A stretch of 10,356 nt of DNA, from NCBI GenBank assembly GCA_047632435.1, contig JBLICU010000108.1, forward strand, positions 1 to 10,356, in the 5' to 3' direction. The DNA comes from JAMZMI01 sp047632435 (GTDB taxonomy: Bacteria; Bacteroidota; Bacteroidia; Cytophagales; Cyclobacteriaceae). The position numbers and the translations under genes are program-made. The notes under the pieces are model-generated. The model was not told the DNA's origin, did not search any database, and was given only the letters and a program-made list of their open reading frames with translations. Shown piece after piece: positions 1 to 7,040 of the stretch; within the stretch, counting starts at the first letter, position 1; each line of letters starts with the position of its first letter.

Positions 1-20
1 AACCGCAACGAGTTGCGGTT
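1..20. terminator. Compact hairpin, possible transcription terminator
   Basis: The first 20 bases form a perfect dyad: AACCGCAAC, two central bases GA, then GTTGCGGTT. This is effectively an 8-bp stem with a four-base loop. It lies about 205 bp beyond the hutG stop codon, so it could end the hut transcript. On the minus strand the T-tract that would confirm an intrinsic terminator would fall outside the window, so it cannot be checked. On the plus strand no T-run follows directly. It may equally serve a gene to the left of the window. Confidence 0.4.
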
Positions 21-76
21 AACTAACTTATACCTTTTATTGGTTACTTTTTCGTAAAATATTGAAAATCAATAAC

Positions 77-106
77 ATAGCCACTTTTAAGTACTTATAG
101 CCGCTT
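77..106. repeat. Degenerate 10-bp direct repeat, period 20 bp
   Basis: ATAGCCACTT at 77-86 recurs as ATAGCCGCTT at 97-106, with one mismatch and a start-to-start distance of 20 bp, about two helical turns. Such spacing is seen in some protein-binding sites, but similarity stops after the first 10 bases of each unit. The repeat lies in the tail after hutG where no promoter is evident. A chance match in AT-rich DNA is quite possible. Confidence 0.3.
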
Positions 107-121
107 ATGGTCGGATAACTC

Positions 122-183
122 ATCATTGATTCTTGCTTTACTAACTTTTAATTTCATCTGTCCAAAATAACGGAATCAATGAT
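122..183. repeat. Perfect 11-bp inverted repeat with 40-bp spacer
   Basis: ATCATTGATTC at 122-132 is the exact reverse complement of GAATCAATGAT at 173-183. Pairing does not extend beyond 11 bp on either side. In the hut transcript (minus strand) the arms would form a stem 43 nt after the hutG stop codon, with a 40-nt loop. An exact 11-bp pair in about 200 bp is unlikely by chance. There is no T-run beside it, so a classical terminator is unlikely. It could stabilise or mark for processing the 3' end of the hut mRNA, or be a protein-binding pair. Confidence 0.5.
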
Positions 184-225
184 CAAATGCAATTTCTCAC
201 TCTATTAGTTATGTGTGGGAGATTA

Positions 226-1188
226 TCAGATAAACTTTATAGAATTGATTAGTTCGTATATCACGCATGCGGCCAGCTTTGCTGTTTGATTGTCTTTATC
301 AAATATAGGATTGAATTCCACCACATCGGCACTGATCAGCTTCTGAGATGCCATGATATGGCGGATCACTTTTTGAACTATCGGCGGATCGAATCCTATT
401 GGTGATGGGGCACTTACTCCTGGGGCATAGGCACTGGAAAAGCCGTCCATGTCTATGGTGAGATACACACAATCCACCTTTGAAATGAAATTGTCAATAC
501 TGGATACTATGCTTGTCCAGTTATTCGTGTGAAACTGATCCATCTGCATGAATTTCGCCCCATATTCATTGGCCGTATGGTAGAGCTCTTTGTTATTCGC
601 CTGTGGCTGAATACCTAAACAGAGGTAGTGAAAGTCGCTTGTTTCCTGTGCCAGTTGGTAAAACGGAGTTCCCGAATTTCGATGCACTTCTACCTTTCGC
701 AGGTCAAAATGTGCGTCCAGATTGATAATTCCAATGGTGGGGTTTTGTCCTGATACTGCGAAATGCGATCTGATTCCTCGGAAATGTGCATACGCCAGAT
801 CATGCCCACCACCCAATAATAGGGGAAAGCAATGCAGATCAAGCAGCGTTTTTAGCTGATGGGTGATCAGCTCATGTGCATGCTCAAGGTCTTCATCGCC
901 ACAGACCACATCTCCAAAATCAATGAGGCTACTTTTAACGGGAAGATGATCAGCGAAACCTCCCAACGCTTTTCGAATAGCGCCTGGTGCCTGCTTCGCT
1001 CCTACCCGTCCATGATTTCTGCGAACGCCTTCATCGCAGGCATATCCCAGCAGGGCCATGGTTCGCTGCTCAAAGGGTTTAGTCGTTTGCTCTAAATCGA
1101 GACATTTTACCCGTTGGTAAATGTAATGTGGCTCAGTGCTTGTACGTCCAATCCAGTTGTTTTGATTGGGTTTTTGGTATTGTGCCAT
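226..1188 (-). CDS. hutG: HutG formimidoylglutamase
   Basis: Last enzyme of the histidine degradation pathway: it hydrolyses N-formimidoyl-L-glutamate to glutamate and formamide, in the cytoplasm. The 320-residue protein belongs to the arginase/agmatinase (ureohydrolase) family. The metal-binding motifs for the two-manganese centre are visible in order: GGGHD at 126-130, DAHFD at 158-162, and DMD at 246-248 within TIDMDGF, followed by APGVSAPSP. An N-terminal extension of about 45 residues precedes the core, as usual for HutG. The ATG at 1188 lies 2 bp after the hutU stop codon, so the gene is translated from the same transcript as its last member. Arginase and agmatinase share the fold. The choice of HutG rests on position in a complete hut operon, since sequence alone would not fully separate the substrates. 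Confidence 0.93.
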   Translation of the reverse strand: MAQYQKPNQNNWIGRTSTEPHYIYQRVKCLDLEQTTKPFEQRTMALLGYACDEGVRRNHGRVGAKQAPGAIRKALGGFADHLPVKSSLIDFGDVVCGDEDLEHAHELITHQLKTLLDLHCFPLLLGGGHDLAYAHFRGIRSHFAVSGQNPTIGIINLDAHFDLRKVEVHRNSGTPFYQLAQETSDFHYLCLGIQPQANNKELYHTANEYGAKFMQMDQFHTNNWTSIVSSIDNFISKVDCVYLTIDMDGFSSAYAPGVSAPSPIGFDPPIVQKVIRHIMASQKLISADVVEFNPIFDKDNQTAKLAACVIYELINSIKFI

Positions 1189-1190
1189 GG

Positions 1191-3191
1191 CTAAAAAAGG
1201 TTGTCCAAAAGTTGATCATCCACCAATTGTGGAAGTGTCACTTTCAAATTTGGTGATCGATTCATTTCTCTTTTGATTGCAAAAAGTGCCTCCTCATTTC
1301 TGGCCCAGCTACGTCTGGCTATTCCATTGTTCACATCAAAAAATAACATGTTTCGGATCTTTTCATCTGTTGTTTCACTTCCATCCAAGACCATCCCGAA
1401 ACCACCGTTGCTCACTTCGCCCCAGCCAACACCGCCTCCATTATGGATGGAAACCCATGTAGCGCCGCGAAAGCTATCGCCGATCACATTGTGGATAGAC
1501 ATGTCGGCTGTGAACTGGCTACCATCGTAAATGTTACTTGTTTCCCTATATGGGGAATCAGTGCCGCTGACGTCATGATGGTCACGACCAAGAACGATGG
1601 GTGCGGAGATTTCACCCTCCTGCACGGCGTGATTAAAGGCCAAGGCAATCTTCATTCGCCCCTCTGCATCGGAATAAAGAATGCGCGCTTGCGAACCAAC
1701 CACCAGATGATTGGATCCCGCTTCTTGGATCCATTTGATATTGTCCTGTAGTTGTTGCCGGATTTCCTCTGGTGCTTCTGTCAGCATTTCTTGCATTACC
1801 TGCTGCGCAATGCGATCGGTTTTTTCAAGATCTGCGGAGAGAGCAGAAGTGCAAACCCAGCGGAAAGGCCCAAATCCATAATCGAAACACAGAGGGCCGA
1901 GAATGTCCTGTACATAAGATGGATACCGAAAATCAAGCTTGTTTGCTGCCATTACATCGGCACCTGCGCGCGAGGCTTCTAATAGAAATGCATTGCCATA
2001 ATCGAAGAAATAAGTTCCTCTGGCCGTGTGTTTGTTGATGGCCGCCACGTGCCTGCAAAGTGATCGCTGCACTTTGATTTTAAATGCTTCAGGATTGGTT
2101 TTCATGAGGTCATTGGCTTCTTCAAATCCAAGATCAACGGGATAATATCCTCCAGCCCAGGGATTGTGCAGTGAGGTCTGATCTGATCCAATGTCAACAT
2201 ATATTTCTGCAAGTGCGAACCATTCCCAAATGTCAACTACATTGCCAACAAAAGCAATAGACACAGTCTCTTTGGCCAATTGGGCTTCTTTCACCCGATG
2301 GATCAACACATCCATGTCCACTATTAATTCATCCACCCACCCTTGTTCATATCGCTTCAAAGCCGCTTTGGTATTTACCTCGGCACATATGGTGATGCAG
2401 CCAGCGATATTTCCAGCTTTTGGCTGTGCGCCACTCATTCCACCTAAGCCAGATGTGAGGAAGAGCTTTCCTTTAGGCGTTTCATTCTTTTTTAGCTTTC
2501 GCCGAAAGGCATTCATCACTGTGATGGTGGTACCGTGCACAATTCCTTGGGGACCGATATACATGAAAGAACCGGCTGTCATTTGTCCGTATTGGGTCAC
2601 ACCAAGTGCATTAAATCGCTCCCAGTCATCAGGTTTGGAATAATTGGGTACCATCATGCCATTGGTCACCACCACGCGCGGGGCATCTTTTGAAGAGGGG
2701 AAAAGTCCCATTGGGTGACCGGAATAGAGATGCAAAGTTTGTTCTTGGGTCATCTCAGCCAGGTATTTCATGGAGAGCAGGTATTGTGCCCAGTTTTGAA
2801 ATACAGCACCATTTCCTCCGTAGGTGATCAGTTCATACGGATATTGCGCGACATGTGGATCCAGGTTGTTTTGGATCATGAGCATAATCGCTGCAGCAGA
2901 CTCACATTTCGCTGGATATTCGCTGATTGATCTGGCGTACATCTCATATTCCGGACGAAAGCGATACATGTAGATCCGGCCAAAAGTTTTTAACTCATGG
3001 GCAAACTCTGTGGCCAATTCGGCATGCCAGTTTTTAGGGAAATAACGCAGCGCATTTCGGATGGCGAGCCTTTTTTCGTTCGTACTTAAAAGATCCTTTC
3101 GCACTGGTGCCCGGCTGATTGACAGTTCCACAATGGGCATGGTCGGAAGCACTTTGGGTAAACCTTGAAGTATTTGGTCTTTAAAAGTCAT
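1191..3191 (-). CDS. hutU: HutU urocanate hydratase, long form
   Basis: Second enzyme of histidine catabolism: adds water to urocanate to give 4-imidazolone-5-propionate, using tightly bound NAD+ as an electrophile. The protein has 666 residues from the start chosen here. Hallmarks are YGQMTAGS (201-208), the NAD-binding glycine-rich GLGGMSGAQ (248-256), DQTS (337-340), FGPFRW (440-445), GRDHHD (535-540) and the glycine-rich GATWVSIHNGGGVGWG (576-591). The length matches the roughly 670-residue type of animals and many Bacteroidota, not the roughly 560-residue Pseudomonas type. Start choice: the ATG at 3191 gives the family's usual beginning (MTFKDQILQG) and a 4-bp gap after hutI. An in-frame ATG at 3221 would add ten residues and overlap hutI by 26 bp. 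Neither has a strong ribosome binding site, so the start is uncertain while the gene call is not. Confidence 0.95.
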   Translation of the reverse strand: MTFKDQILQGLPKVLPTMPIVELSISRAPVRKDLLSTNEKRLAIRNALRYFPKNWHAELATEFAHELKTFGRIYMYRFRPEYEMYARSISEYPAKCESAAAIMLMIQNNLDPHVAQYPYELITYGGNGAVFQNWAQYLLSMKYLAEMTQEQTLHLYSGHPMGLFPSSKDAPRVVVTNGMMVPNYSKPDDWERFNALGVTQYGQMTAGSFMYIGPQGIVHGTTITVMNAFRRKLKKNETPKGKLFLTSGLGGMSGAQPKAGNIAGCITICAEVNTKAALKRYEQGWVDELIVDMDVLIHRVKEAQLAKETVSIAFVGNVVDIWEWFALAEIYVDIGSDQTSLHNPWAGGYYPVDLGFEEANDLMKTNPEAFKIKVQRSLCRHVAAINKHTARGTYFFDYGNAFLLEASRAGADVMAANKLDFRYPSYVQDILGPLCFDYGFGPFRWVCTSALSADLEKTDRIAQQVMQEMLTEAPEEIRQQLQDNIKWIQEAGSNHLVVGSQARILYSDAEGRMKIALAFNHAVQEGEISAPIVLGRDHHDVSGTDSPYRETSNIYDGSQFTADMSIHNVIGDSFRGATWVSIHNGGGVGWGEVSNGGFGMVLDGSETTDEKIRNMLFFDVNNGIARRSWARNEEALFAIKREMNRSPNLKVTLPQLVDDQLLDNLF

Positions 3192-3195
3192 GGCC

Positions 3196-4440
3196 TCAAA
3201 TTTTATGTGCCAATTGGCCATTTTTCCATACCATCGCAGGTTTTAATCTGCCTTGGTGGTAAAGGATTTCATTGTAATGATCAACAGCATAGATCTGTAA
3301 ATCCGCCTTTTTTCCACTTGCCAAAACTCCGCGATCTGTCATTCTCAAGGCGTGTGCTGCCCGATATGTGATCCCTGACAGCACTTCGGCGTTTGACAGT
3401 TTCTCATAACTGCCGAGAATCGCCGCTTGCAAAAGCAAATCGCCCATAGGTGCAGAGCCCGGATTCCAATCGCTGGCGATTGCCAAACAAGCCCCAGCAT
3501 CTAATAGTTTTCTGGCCGGAGCGAATGCACAACCTAAACCGATGGATGCGCCAGGCAATGCAGTGGCAACTACGTCACTTTCCGCCAACCAATTGATTTC
3601 ATTATCTGTACTTGCCTCTAAATGGTCTGCACTTACGGCATTCACTTCAGCAGCCACTTTGCTCCCACCGACATGAAATTGATCGGCATGAACGGTGATC
3701 GAAAAACCGAGTTGCTGGGCGTTTTTGAAATAAGTGGTGATGGCATCCTCACCAAAAGCGCCATACTCCACAAAAGCATCTATTCGATTAGAAAGGTTTT
3801 CTTGTTTGACTATAGGCAATAGTTCTTGCGAAATCCAGTCGAGATAAGCACGCTCATCTCCATCAAAATCTTTTGGTTTGATATGAGCTGCCAGACAAGT
3901 GGATATTAAATCAGGATAACAAAGTGCATCTGCCTGTTGGATGGCTCGAAGCATTTTCAATTCCTCCACAACCGAAAGTCCGTATCCACTTTTCACTTCA
4001 ATGGTGGTAATGCCATCGGCAAAATGTCGCTTGGCTCTCTCAACTATTCTAACGACCAATTGCTGTTGAGTAGCGGCTCTGGTTTTGCCGACTGTATCCC
4101 AAATTCCACCTCCTTTTTTCGCAATTTCCAAATAGGAACTACCAGCATTTCTAAGGGCGTAATCGCCAGCTCTGCTTCCCTCAAAACAAATGTGTGTGTG
4201 ACAATCAATAAATCCCGGTAACCCGATGTTTTTGCCCTTCAATTCAACTAATTCAACATCTGGGGCATGACCATGCGTCTTTAACATCTTGCCAAAGCTT
4301 CCCACTTCCGAAACCATTTGGCCATCCATCATCAAGCCACCATTGAGAATGATGTTCAACTGTGAATCTTTTAATGCTCCTTTCAATGGCATTTGATCCA
4401 AGGTGAGTAGTTGCGTAAATGGTCCGATGAGTTGTTTCAT
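3196..4440 (-). CDS. hutI: HutI imidazolonepropionase
   Basis: Third enzyme of the pathway: a cytoplasmic amidohydrolase that opens the ring of 4-imidazolone-5-propionate to give N-formimidoyl-L-glutamate. The 414-residue protein has the expected metal ligands: the HTH pair at 81-83 in GFIDCHTH, H251 in TVHADQFH, and D324 in ASDWNPGSAPMG. GSRAGDY (88-94) and EVKSGYG (148-154) are also typical, and length is normal. The reading frame stays open upstream to an ATG at 4572, but that start would add 44 basic, non-conserved residues and overlap hutH by 89 bp. The ATG at 4440 gives the usual N-terminus (MKQLIGPFTQLLTL) and leaves a 43-bp gap after hutH, so it is preferred. It lies second in the hut operon. 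Confidence 0.95.
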   Translation of the reverse strand: MKQLIGPFTQLLTLDQMPLKGALKDSQLNIILNGGLMMDGQMVSEVGSFGKMLKTHGHAPDVELVELKGKNIGLPGFIDCHTHICFEGSRAGDYALRNAGSSYLEIAKKGGGIWDTVGKTRAATQQQLVVRIVERAKRHFADGITTIEVKSGYGLSVVEELKMLRAIQQADALCYPDLISTCLAAHIKPKDFDGDERAYLDWISQELLPIVKQENLSNRIDAFVEYGAFGEDAITTYFKNAQQLGFSITVHADQFHVGGSKVAAEVNAVSADHLEASTDNEINWLAESDVVATALPGASIGLGCAFAPARKLLDAGACLAIASDWNPGSAPMGDLLLQAAILGSYEKLSNAEVLSGITYRAAHALRMTDRGVLASGKKADLQIYAVDHYNEILYHQGRLKPAMVWKNGQLAHKI

Positions 4441-4483
4441 TTTAATTAAGCTTTTGGCAATAAGCCTTTGTTTATGAAAGGGG

Positions 4484-6055
4484 TTAAAAATTTTCAAAAA
4501 GTTCGTATGCCGGCAGTGGCGTATCGAAACTTTCCTCAAGAGCCATTTCCTTAGCGATATGAAACAATTCACCGCTTCTCACTATTTCAATGGCAATCTC
4601 CATATTTTCATACATGATTTGATCTGCTTCTATATGATCTATTTTGGATCGCACTTGTACGTGCATGGCGCTCATTATTTTGCTGGATTTCAGTGGGGAA
4701 TGAAAATCCAAAGCCTGTGCGGCGCACATCAATTCTATTCCCAAAATTTTCTCTGTATTTTCAATCACTCTCAATGCTTTCCTAGCACCTATGGAGCCCA
4801 TGCTCACATGATCTTCCTGTCCCAAAGATGTAGGAATACTGTCGGCACTAGATGGAAAACACATTCCTTTGTTCTCACTGGCCAAAGCAGCAGAAGTGTA
4901 CTGGACAATCATGAATCCTGAATTGGTACCGGTTTGCTTCATCAGCAACTTTGGTACTCCTGGGGTGTCACCAGTCAAGGAAAGATAAATCCGTCGATCC
5001 GAAATGTTGCCTATTTCTGAGGCGGCCAAACAGGCATAATCAATGGCCATGGCGAGCGGTTGACCATGGAAATTTCCACCGCTGATGGTGTGATCATCTT
5101 CAAAAATAACAGGATTGTCGGTGACTGAATTAAGTTCTATTTCCAATAATTCCTTTAAGTGCAGCCATGCAGTACGTGAGGCTCCATGCACTTGTGGAAT
5201 ACATCGTAATGAATAGGGATCCTGAACCCTGGCACAGTTGGAATGAGAATGAACCACATCCGAATTGTGCAACAAACGCTGAATCAGGCCGGCAACATAT
5301 TGATTTCCAGGATACGGTCTCAAAACATGAAGTTCGGGTGAAAATGGCTTGACAGAAGCCAGTAATCCTTCCAACATCATGGCTCCACAATAGTCGGCAT
5401 AATTCAATAGATTAAACATTTTGGATACTATTTTGACCGCATGCGCTGCGATAAACTGAGTACCATTGATCAGTGCCAATCCTTCCTTTGGAGCAAGGTC
5501 GATAGGCTTAAGATTGAATTTTTGAAGGAAGGATATCGATGGCATCACCTTACCCTCGATTTCTACTTTTCCTTTCCCGATCAAGGGCAAAAACAAATGC
5601 GCCAAAGGCGCCAAATCTCCAGACGCTCCAACTGATCCTTGAGAAGGAACGATGGGAATGGCATCATGGTCAATGTGCCAAATGATGCGATCCATGGTAT
5701 CAGGACTCACGCCTGAATACCCCTGAGCCAACGATTGGACTTTCAGAATGAGCATCAGTTTGGCTATTTCTGTATCTATTGGTTCTCCCAAACCTACCGC
5801 ATGGCTGATCAGCAGATTGGTTTGGAGCTGACTGGTCTCAGATAACGAAACCCTTTTGGTACACAAAGGACCAAAGCCGGTATTGATACCATAAACGGCT
5901 TTGTCACCAAGGGCAATTTGTCTGACTGTTTCAAAGCTGTGAATGACTTTTTGATAAGTCTCTTTGTTCAACACACCTCGACACTCTCCTTTGGCTATGG
6001 CAAGTGCAATGCTTGCTGTCAATTTGTGATTTCCGTATTCAAATACCTTTTCCAT
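4484..6055 (-). CDS. hutH: HutH histidine ammonia-lyase
   Basis: First and committed enzyme of histidine catabolism: removes ammonia from L-histidine to give urocanate, in the cytoplasm as a tetramer. The 523-residue protein carries the ASG triad (144-146, in GSVGASGDLAPLAHL) that cyclises on its own to form the MIO electrophile. It also has the conserved VYGINTGFGPL (54-64) with the catalytic-type tyrosine Y55, QDPYSLRC followed by PQVHGA, and the GGNFHGQPLA segment. Length is close to the 500-515 residues common in the family. The ATG at 6055 gives the expected N-terminus. It is the first gene of the hut operon and is divergent from a LysR-type regulator across 88 bp, so its promoter must lie in that spacer. 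Phenylalanine or tyrosine ammonia-lyases share the MIO fold, but the operon settles the assignment. Confidence 0.96.
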   Translation of the reverse strand: MEKVFEYGNHKLTASIALAIAKGECRGVLNKETYQKVIHSFETVRQIALGDKAVYGINTGFGPLCTKRVSLSETSQLQTNLLISHAVGLGEPIDTEIAKLMLILKVQSLAQGYSGVSPDTMDRIIWHIDHDAIPIVPSQGSVGASGDLAPLAHLFLPLIGKGKVEIEGKVMPSISFLQKFNLKPIDLAPKEGLALINGTQFIAAHAVKIVSKMFNLLNYADYCGAMMLEGLLASVKPFSPELHVLRPYPGNQYVAGLIQRLLHNSDVVHSHSNCARVQDPYSLRCIPQVHGASRTAWLHLKELLEIELNSVTDNPVIFEDDHTISGGNFHGQPLAMAIDYACLAASEIGNISDRRIYLSLTGDTPGVPKLLMKQTGTNSGFMIVQYTSAALASENKGMCFPSSADSIPTSLGQEDHVSMGSIGARKALRVIENTEKILGIELMCAAQALDFHSPLKSSKIMSAMHVQVRSKIDHIEADQIMYENMEIAIEIVRSGELFHIAKEMALEESFDTPLPAYELFENF

Positions 6056-6063
6056 TCAAATGA

Positions 6064-6080
6064 GGTTATTTATTACAACC
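6064..6080. promoter_or_regulatory. Candidate LysR-type operator dyad, GGTT-N9-AACC
   Basis: GGTT at 6064-6067 and AACC at 6077-6080 form a dyad. It contains the T-N11-A signature of LysR-type binding sites (T6066, A6078). It sits 9 bp upstream of the hutH ATG, probably inside the hutH leader. Binding here would more naturally block than activate hutH. In RNA it could also form a weak hairpin near the hutH start. Short dyads arise easily by chance in AT-rich DNA. Confidence 0.25.
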
Positions 6081-6084
6081 CATT

Positions 6085-6092
6085 CAAATTTA
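6085..6092 (-). promoter_or_regulatory. Putative -7 promoter element for the hut operon
   Basis: On the minus strand these bases read TAAATTTG, an exact match to the Bacteroidota sigma-70 -7 consensus TAnnTTTG. Transcription would begin near 6079, leaving a leader of about 24 nt before the hutH ATG. No convincing TTG-type -33 element is found at the normal spacing; the nearest TTG upstream is 27 bp away. That would fit a promoter needing an activator. The box is flanked by a 6-bp inverted repeat, TACAAC (6074-6079) and GTTGTA (6094-6099). Confidence 0.45.
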
Positions 6093-6099
6093 CGTTGTA

Positions 6100-6118
6100 T
6101 ATTTAATAACTATAAATA
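6100..6118. promoter_or_regulatory. Candidate LysR-type operator dyad, TATTTA-N7-TAAATA
   Basis: TATTTA at 6100-6105 and TAAATA at 6113-6118 are perfect inverted arms around a 7-bp spacer. They contain the T-N11-A signature (T6103, A6115), the general layout of LysR-type boxes. The site lies between hutH and the regulator gene, about 30 bp upstream of the predicted hutH start point. It could therefore serve hutH activation and regulator autocontrol together. Both arms are pure A/T, so chance is a real alternative. Confidence 0.3.
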
Positions 6119-6143
6119 CCAATTTCATCATTAATCAATAACC

Positions 6144-7037
6144 ATGAGTTATCAGTTAGAACTTAGACATTTTAAATATTTTAAGGCTGTGGCTGAGGAA
6201 TTAAGCTTTAGGAAGGCAGCAGACAAGCTTTTTATCGCTCAACCCGGACTGAGCAGGCAGATTATACAGATGGAAGAAATACTGAACGCCAAGCTTTTTG
6301 AAAGAACAAAAAGAAATGTGCAGCTCACCCCGGCGGGAACATATCTTAAAGGAGAAGTTGATTTTATTCTTAATCATCTGGAAACGACCACAAGACAAGT
6401 TGCGCTTTTGAACAAAGGCGAATCTGGCGAAATTCGTATTGGGTTTGTCGGTTCGGCGATCCATCAGGTACTCCCCAAATTCATGATGCAGCTGAGTCAA
6501 AAGTTTCCAGATATTCACACCACACTACAGGAATTGCCTAACAATGAGCAAATAGAAGCCATCGAAAAAGACAAACTTGATATTGGTTTTGTGAGGGTGT
6601 CGAACGTTTCAGCTGATTTGACGATGGTGCCTGTACATGAAGATACATTTTCGGTGGTGTTGCCGGCGAATCATCCAATTAGTGAAACAAATTTCAACCA
6701 CCTTGGTCAGCTGAGCGATGAGAAATTTATTCTTTTCTCTAGTGATTATAGCCCTCAATATTATGATAAAATCATAAGCATTTGCCAGGATCAAGGTTTT
6801 CAACCACAAATTTCACACAAGTCTGTGCATGCTTTTACCATCTTTAAGCTGGTAGAAAGTGGATTGGGCATTGCCATAGTTCCGACATCTTTGGTTGAAG
6901 GGTATCAGCTTGGCATCAGATCTATTGAGTTGAAAAGTATCCCTCAGAGAACTGTATTGTCGGCTATCTGGAAACCGAAAAACCGAAATCACACAGTTCA
7001 GAATGCTATTCGGTTTTTATTTGATAAGAAGGTCTAA
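6144..7037 (+). CDS. LysR-type regulator, probable hut operon regulator
   Basis: A 297-residue DNA-binding transcription regulator of normal LysR-family length. The N-terminal winged helix-turn-helix spans about 6-65, with the typical core FRKAADKLFIAQPGLSRQI (22-40) and the following LFERTKRNVQLTPAG. A linker helix runs to about 90, and the periplasmic-binding-protein-like ligand domain (about 95-293) starts at GEIRIGFVGSA and includes VESGLGIAIVP. The ligand domain looks nearest to the BenM/CatM/AlsR side of the family, which is a weak impression. It is transcribed divergently from hutH, the usual layout of a LysR regulator and its target, so control of histidine use by histidine or urocanate is likely but inferred. 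The ATG at 6144 places the HTH correctly; no Shine-Dalgarno sequence precedes it. The stop codon is only 3 bp from that of the convergent OmpA-family gene. Confidence 0.92.
   Translation: MSYQLELRHFKYFKAVAEELSFRKAADKLFIAQPGLSRQIIQMEEILNAKLFERTKRNVQLTPAGTYLKGEVDFILNHLETTTRQVALLNKGESGEIRIGFVGSAIHQVLPKFMMQLSQKFPDIHTTLQELPNNEQIEAIEKDKLDIGFVRVSNVSADLTMVPVHEDTFSVVLPANHPISETNFNHLGQLSDEKFILFSSDYSPQYYDKIISICQDQGFQPQISHKSVHAFTIFKLVESGLGIAIVPTSLVEGYQLGIRSIELKSIPQRTVLSAIWKPKNRNHTVQNAIRFLFDKKV
6978..7018. terminator. Possible two-way terminator inside the LysR gene end
   Basis: AAAAACCGAA at 6978-6987 and TTCGGTTTTT at 7009-7018 form a perfect 10-bp inverted repeat with a 21-nt loop. Each strand thus reads A-tract, CCGAA/TTCGG stem, T-tract, the layout of an intrinsic terminator. 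For the minus-strand OmpA gene it lies 22 nt past the stop codon, a natural place to stop. For the plus-strand LysR gene it would end transcription before the stop codon at 7035-7037, so it should be weak in that direction. The GC core is only 3 bp and the loop is long, so efficiency is doubtful. Confidence 0.35.
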
Positions 7038-7040
7038 AAT

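Larger units (their letters stand above)
21..225. other. Non-coding region downstream of hutG
   Basis: This AT-rich stretch lies between the hairpin at the left edge and the hutG stop codon. Beyond the two repeats listed separately, it contains a minus-strand reading frame at 37-126: ATG at 126, TAA at 37-39, 29 codons. The frame has a short hydrophobic run (VAMLLIFNIL) followed by a basic tail ending RKSNQ. It has no recognisable ribosome binding site or family. The frame may be chance, a gene remnant, or a tiny membrane peptide, and I do not call it as a gene. Confidence 0.5.

Noticed and set aside
2191..2643. Open frame of 150 codons on the plus strand
   Set aside because: Antisense shadow of the conserved core of hutU, with no domain of its own.
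3209..3218. Palindrome GCCAATTGGC at the hutI/hutU junction
   Set aside because: It lies in coding sequence at the end of hutI, is short, and has no T-tract; most simply a codon-level coincidence.
4441..4483. Possible terminator or attenuator between hutH and hutI
   Set aside because: Only a 3-bp GGC/GCC dyad is present (4455-4467 area); too weak to interrupt the operon.
4441..4572. Upstream extension of hutI by 44 residues to an ATG at 4572
   Set aside because: It would overlap hutH by 89 bp, and the added residues are basic and cysteine-rich with no family resemblance. The ATG at 4440 gives a normal HutI N-terminus.
4559..4921. Open frame of 120 codons on the plus strand
   Set aside because: It lies entirely antisense to hutH, whose conserved family motifs are intact; its translation shows no recognisable domain.
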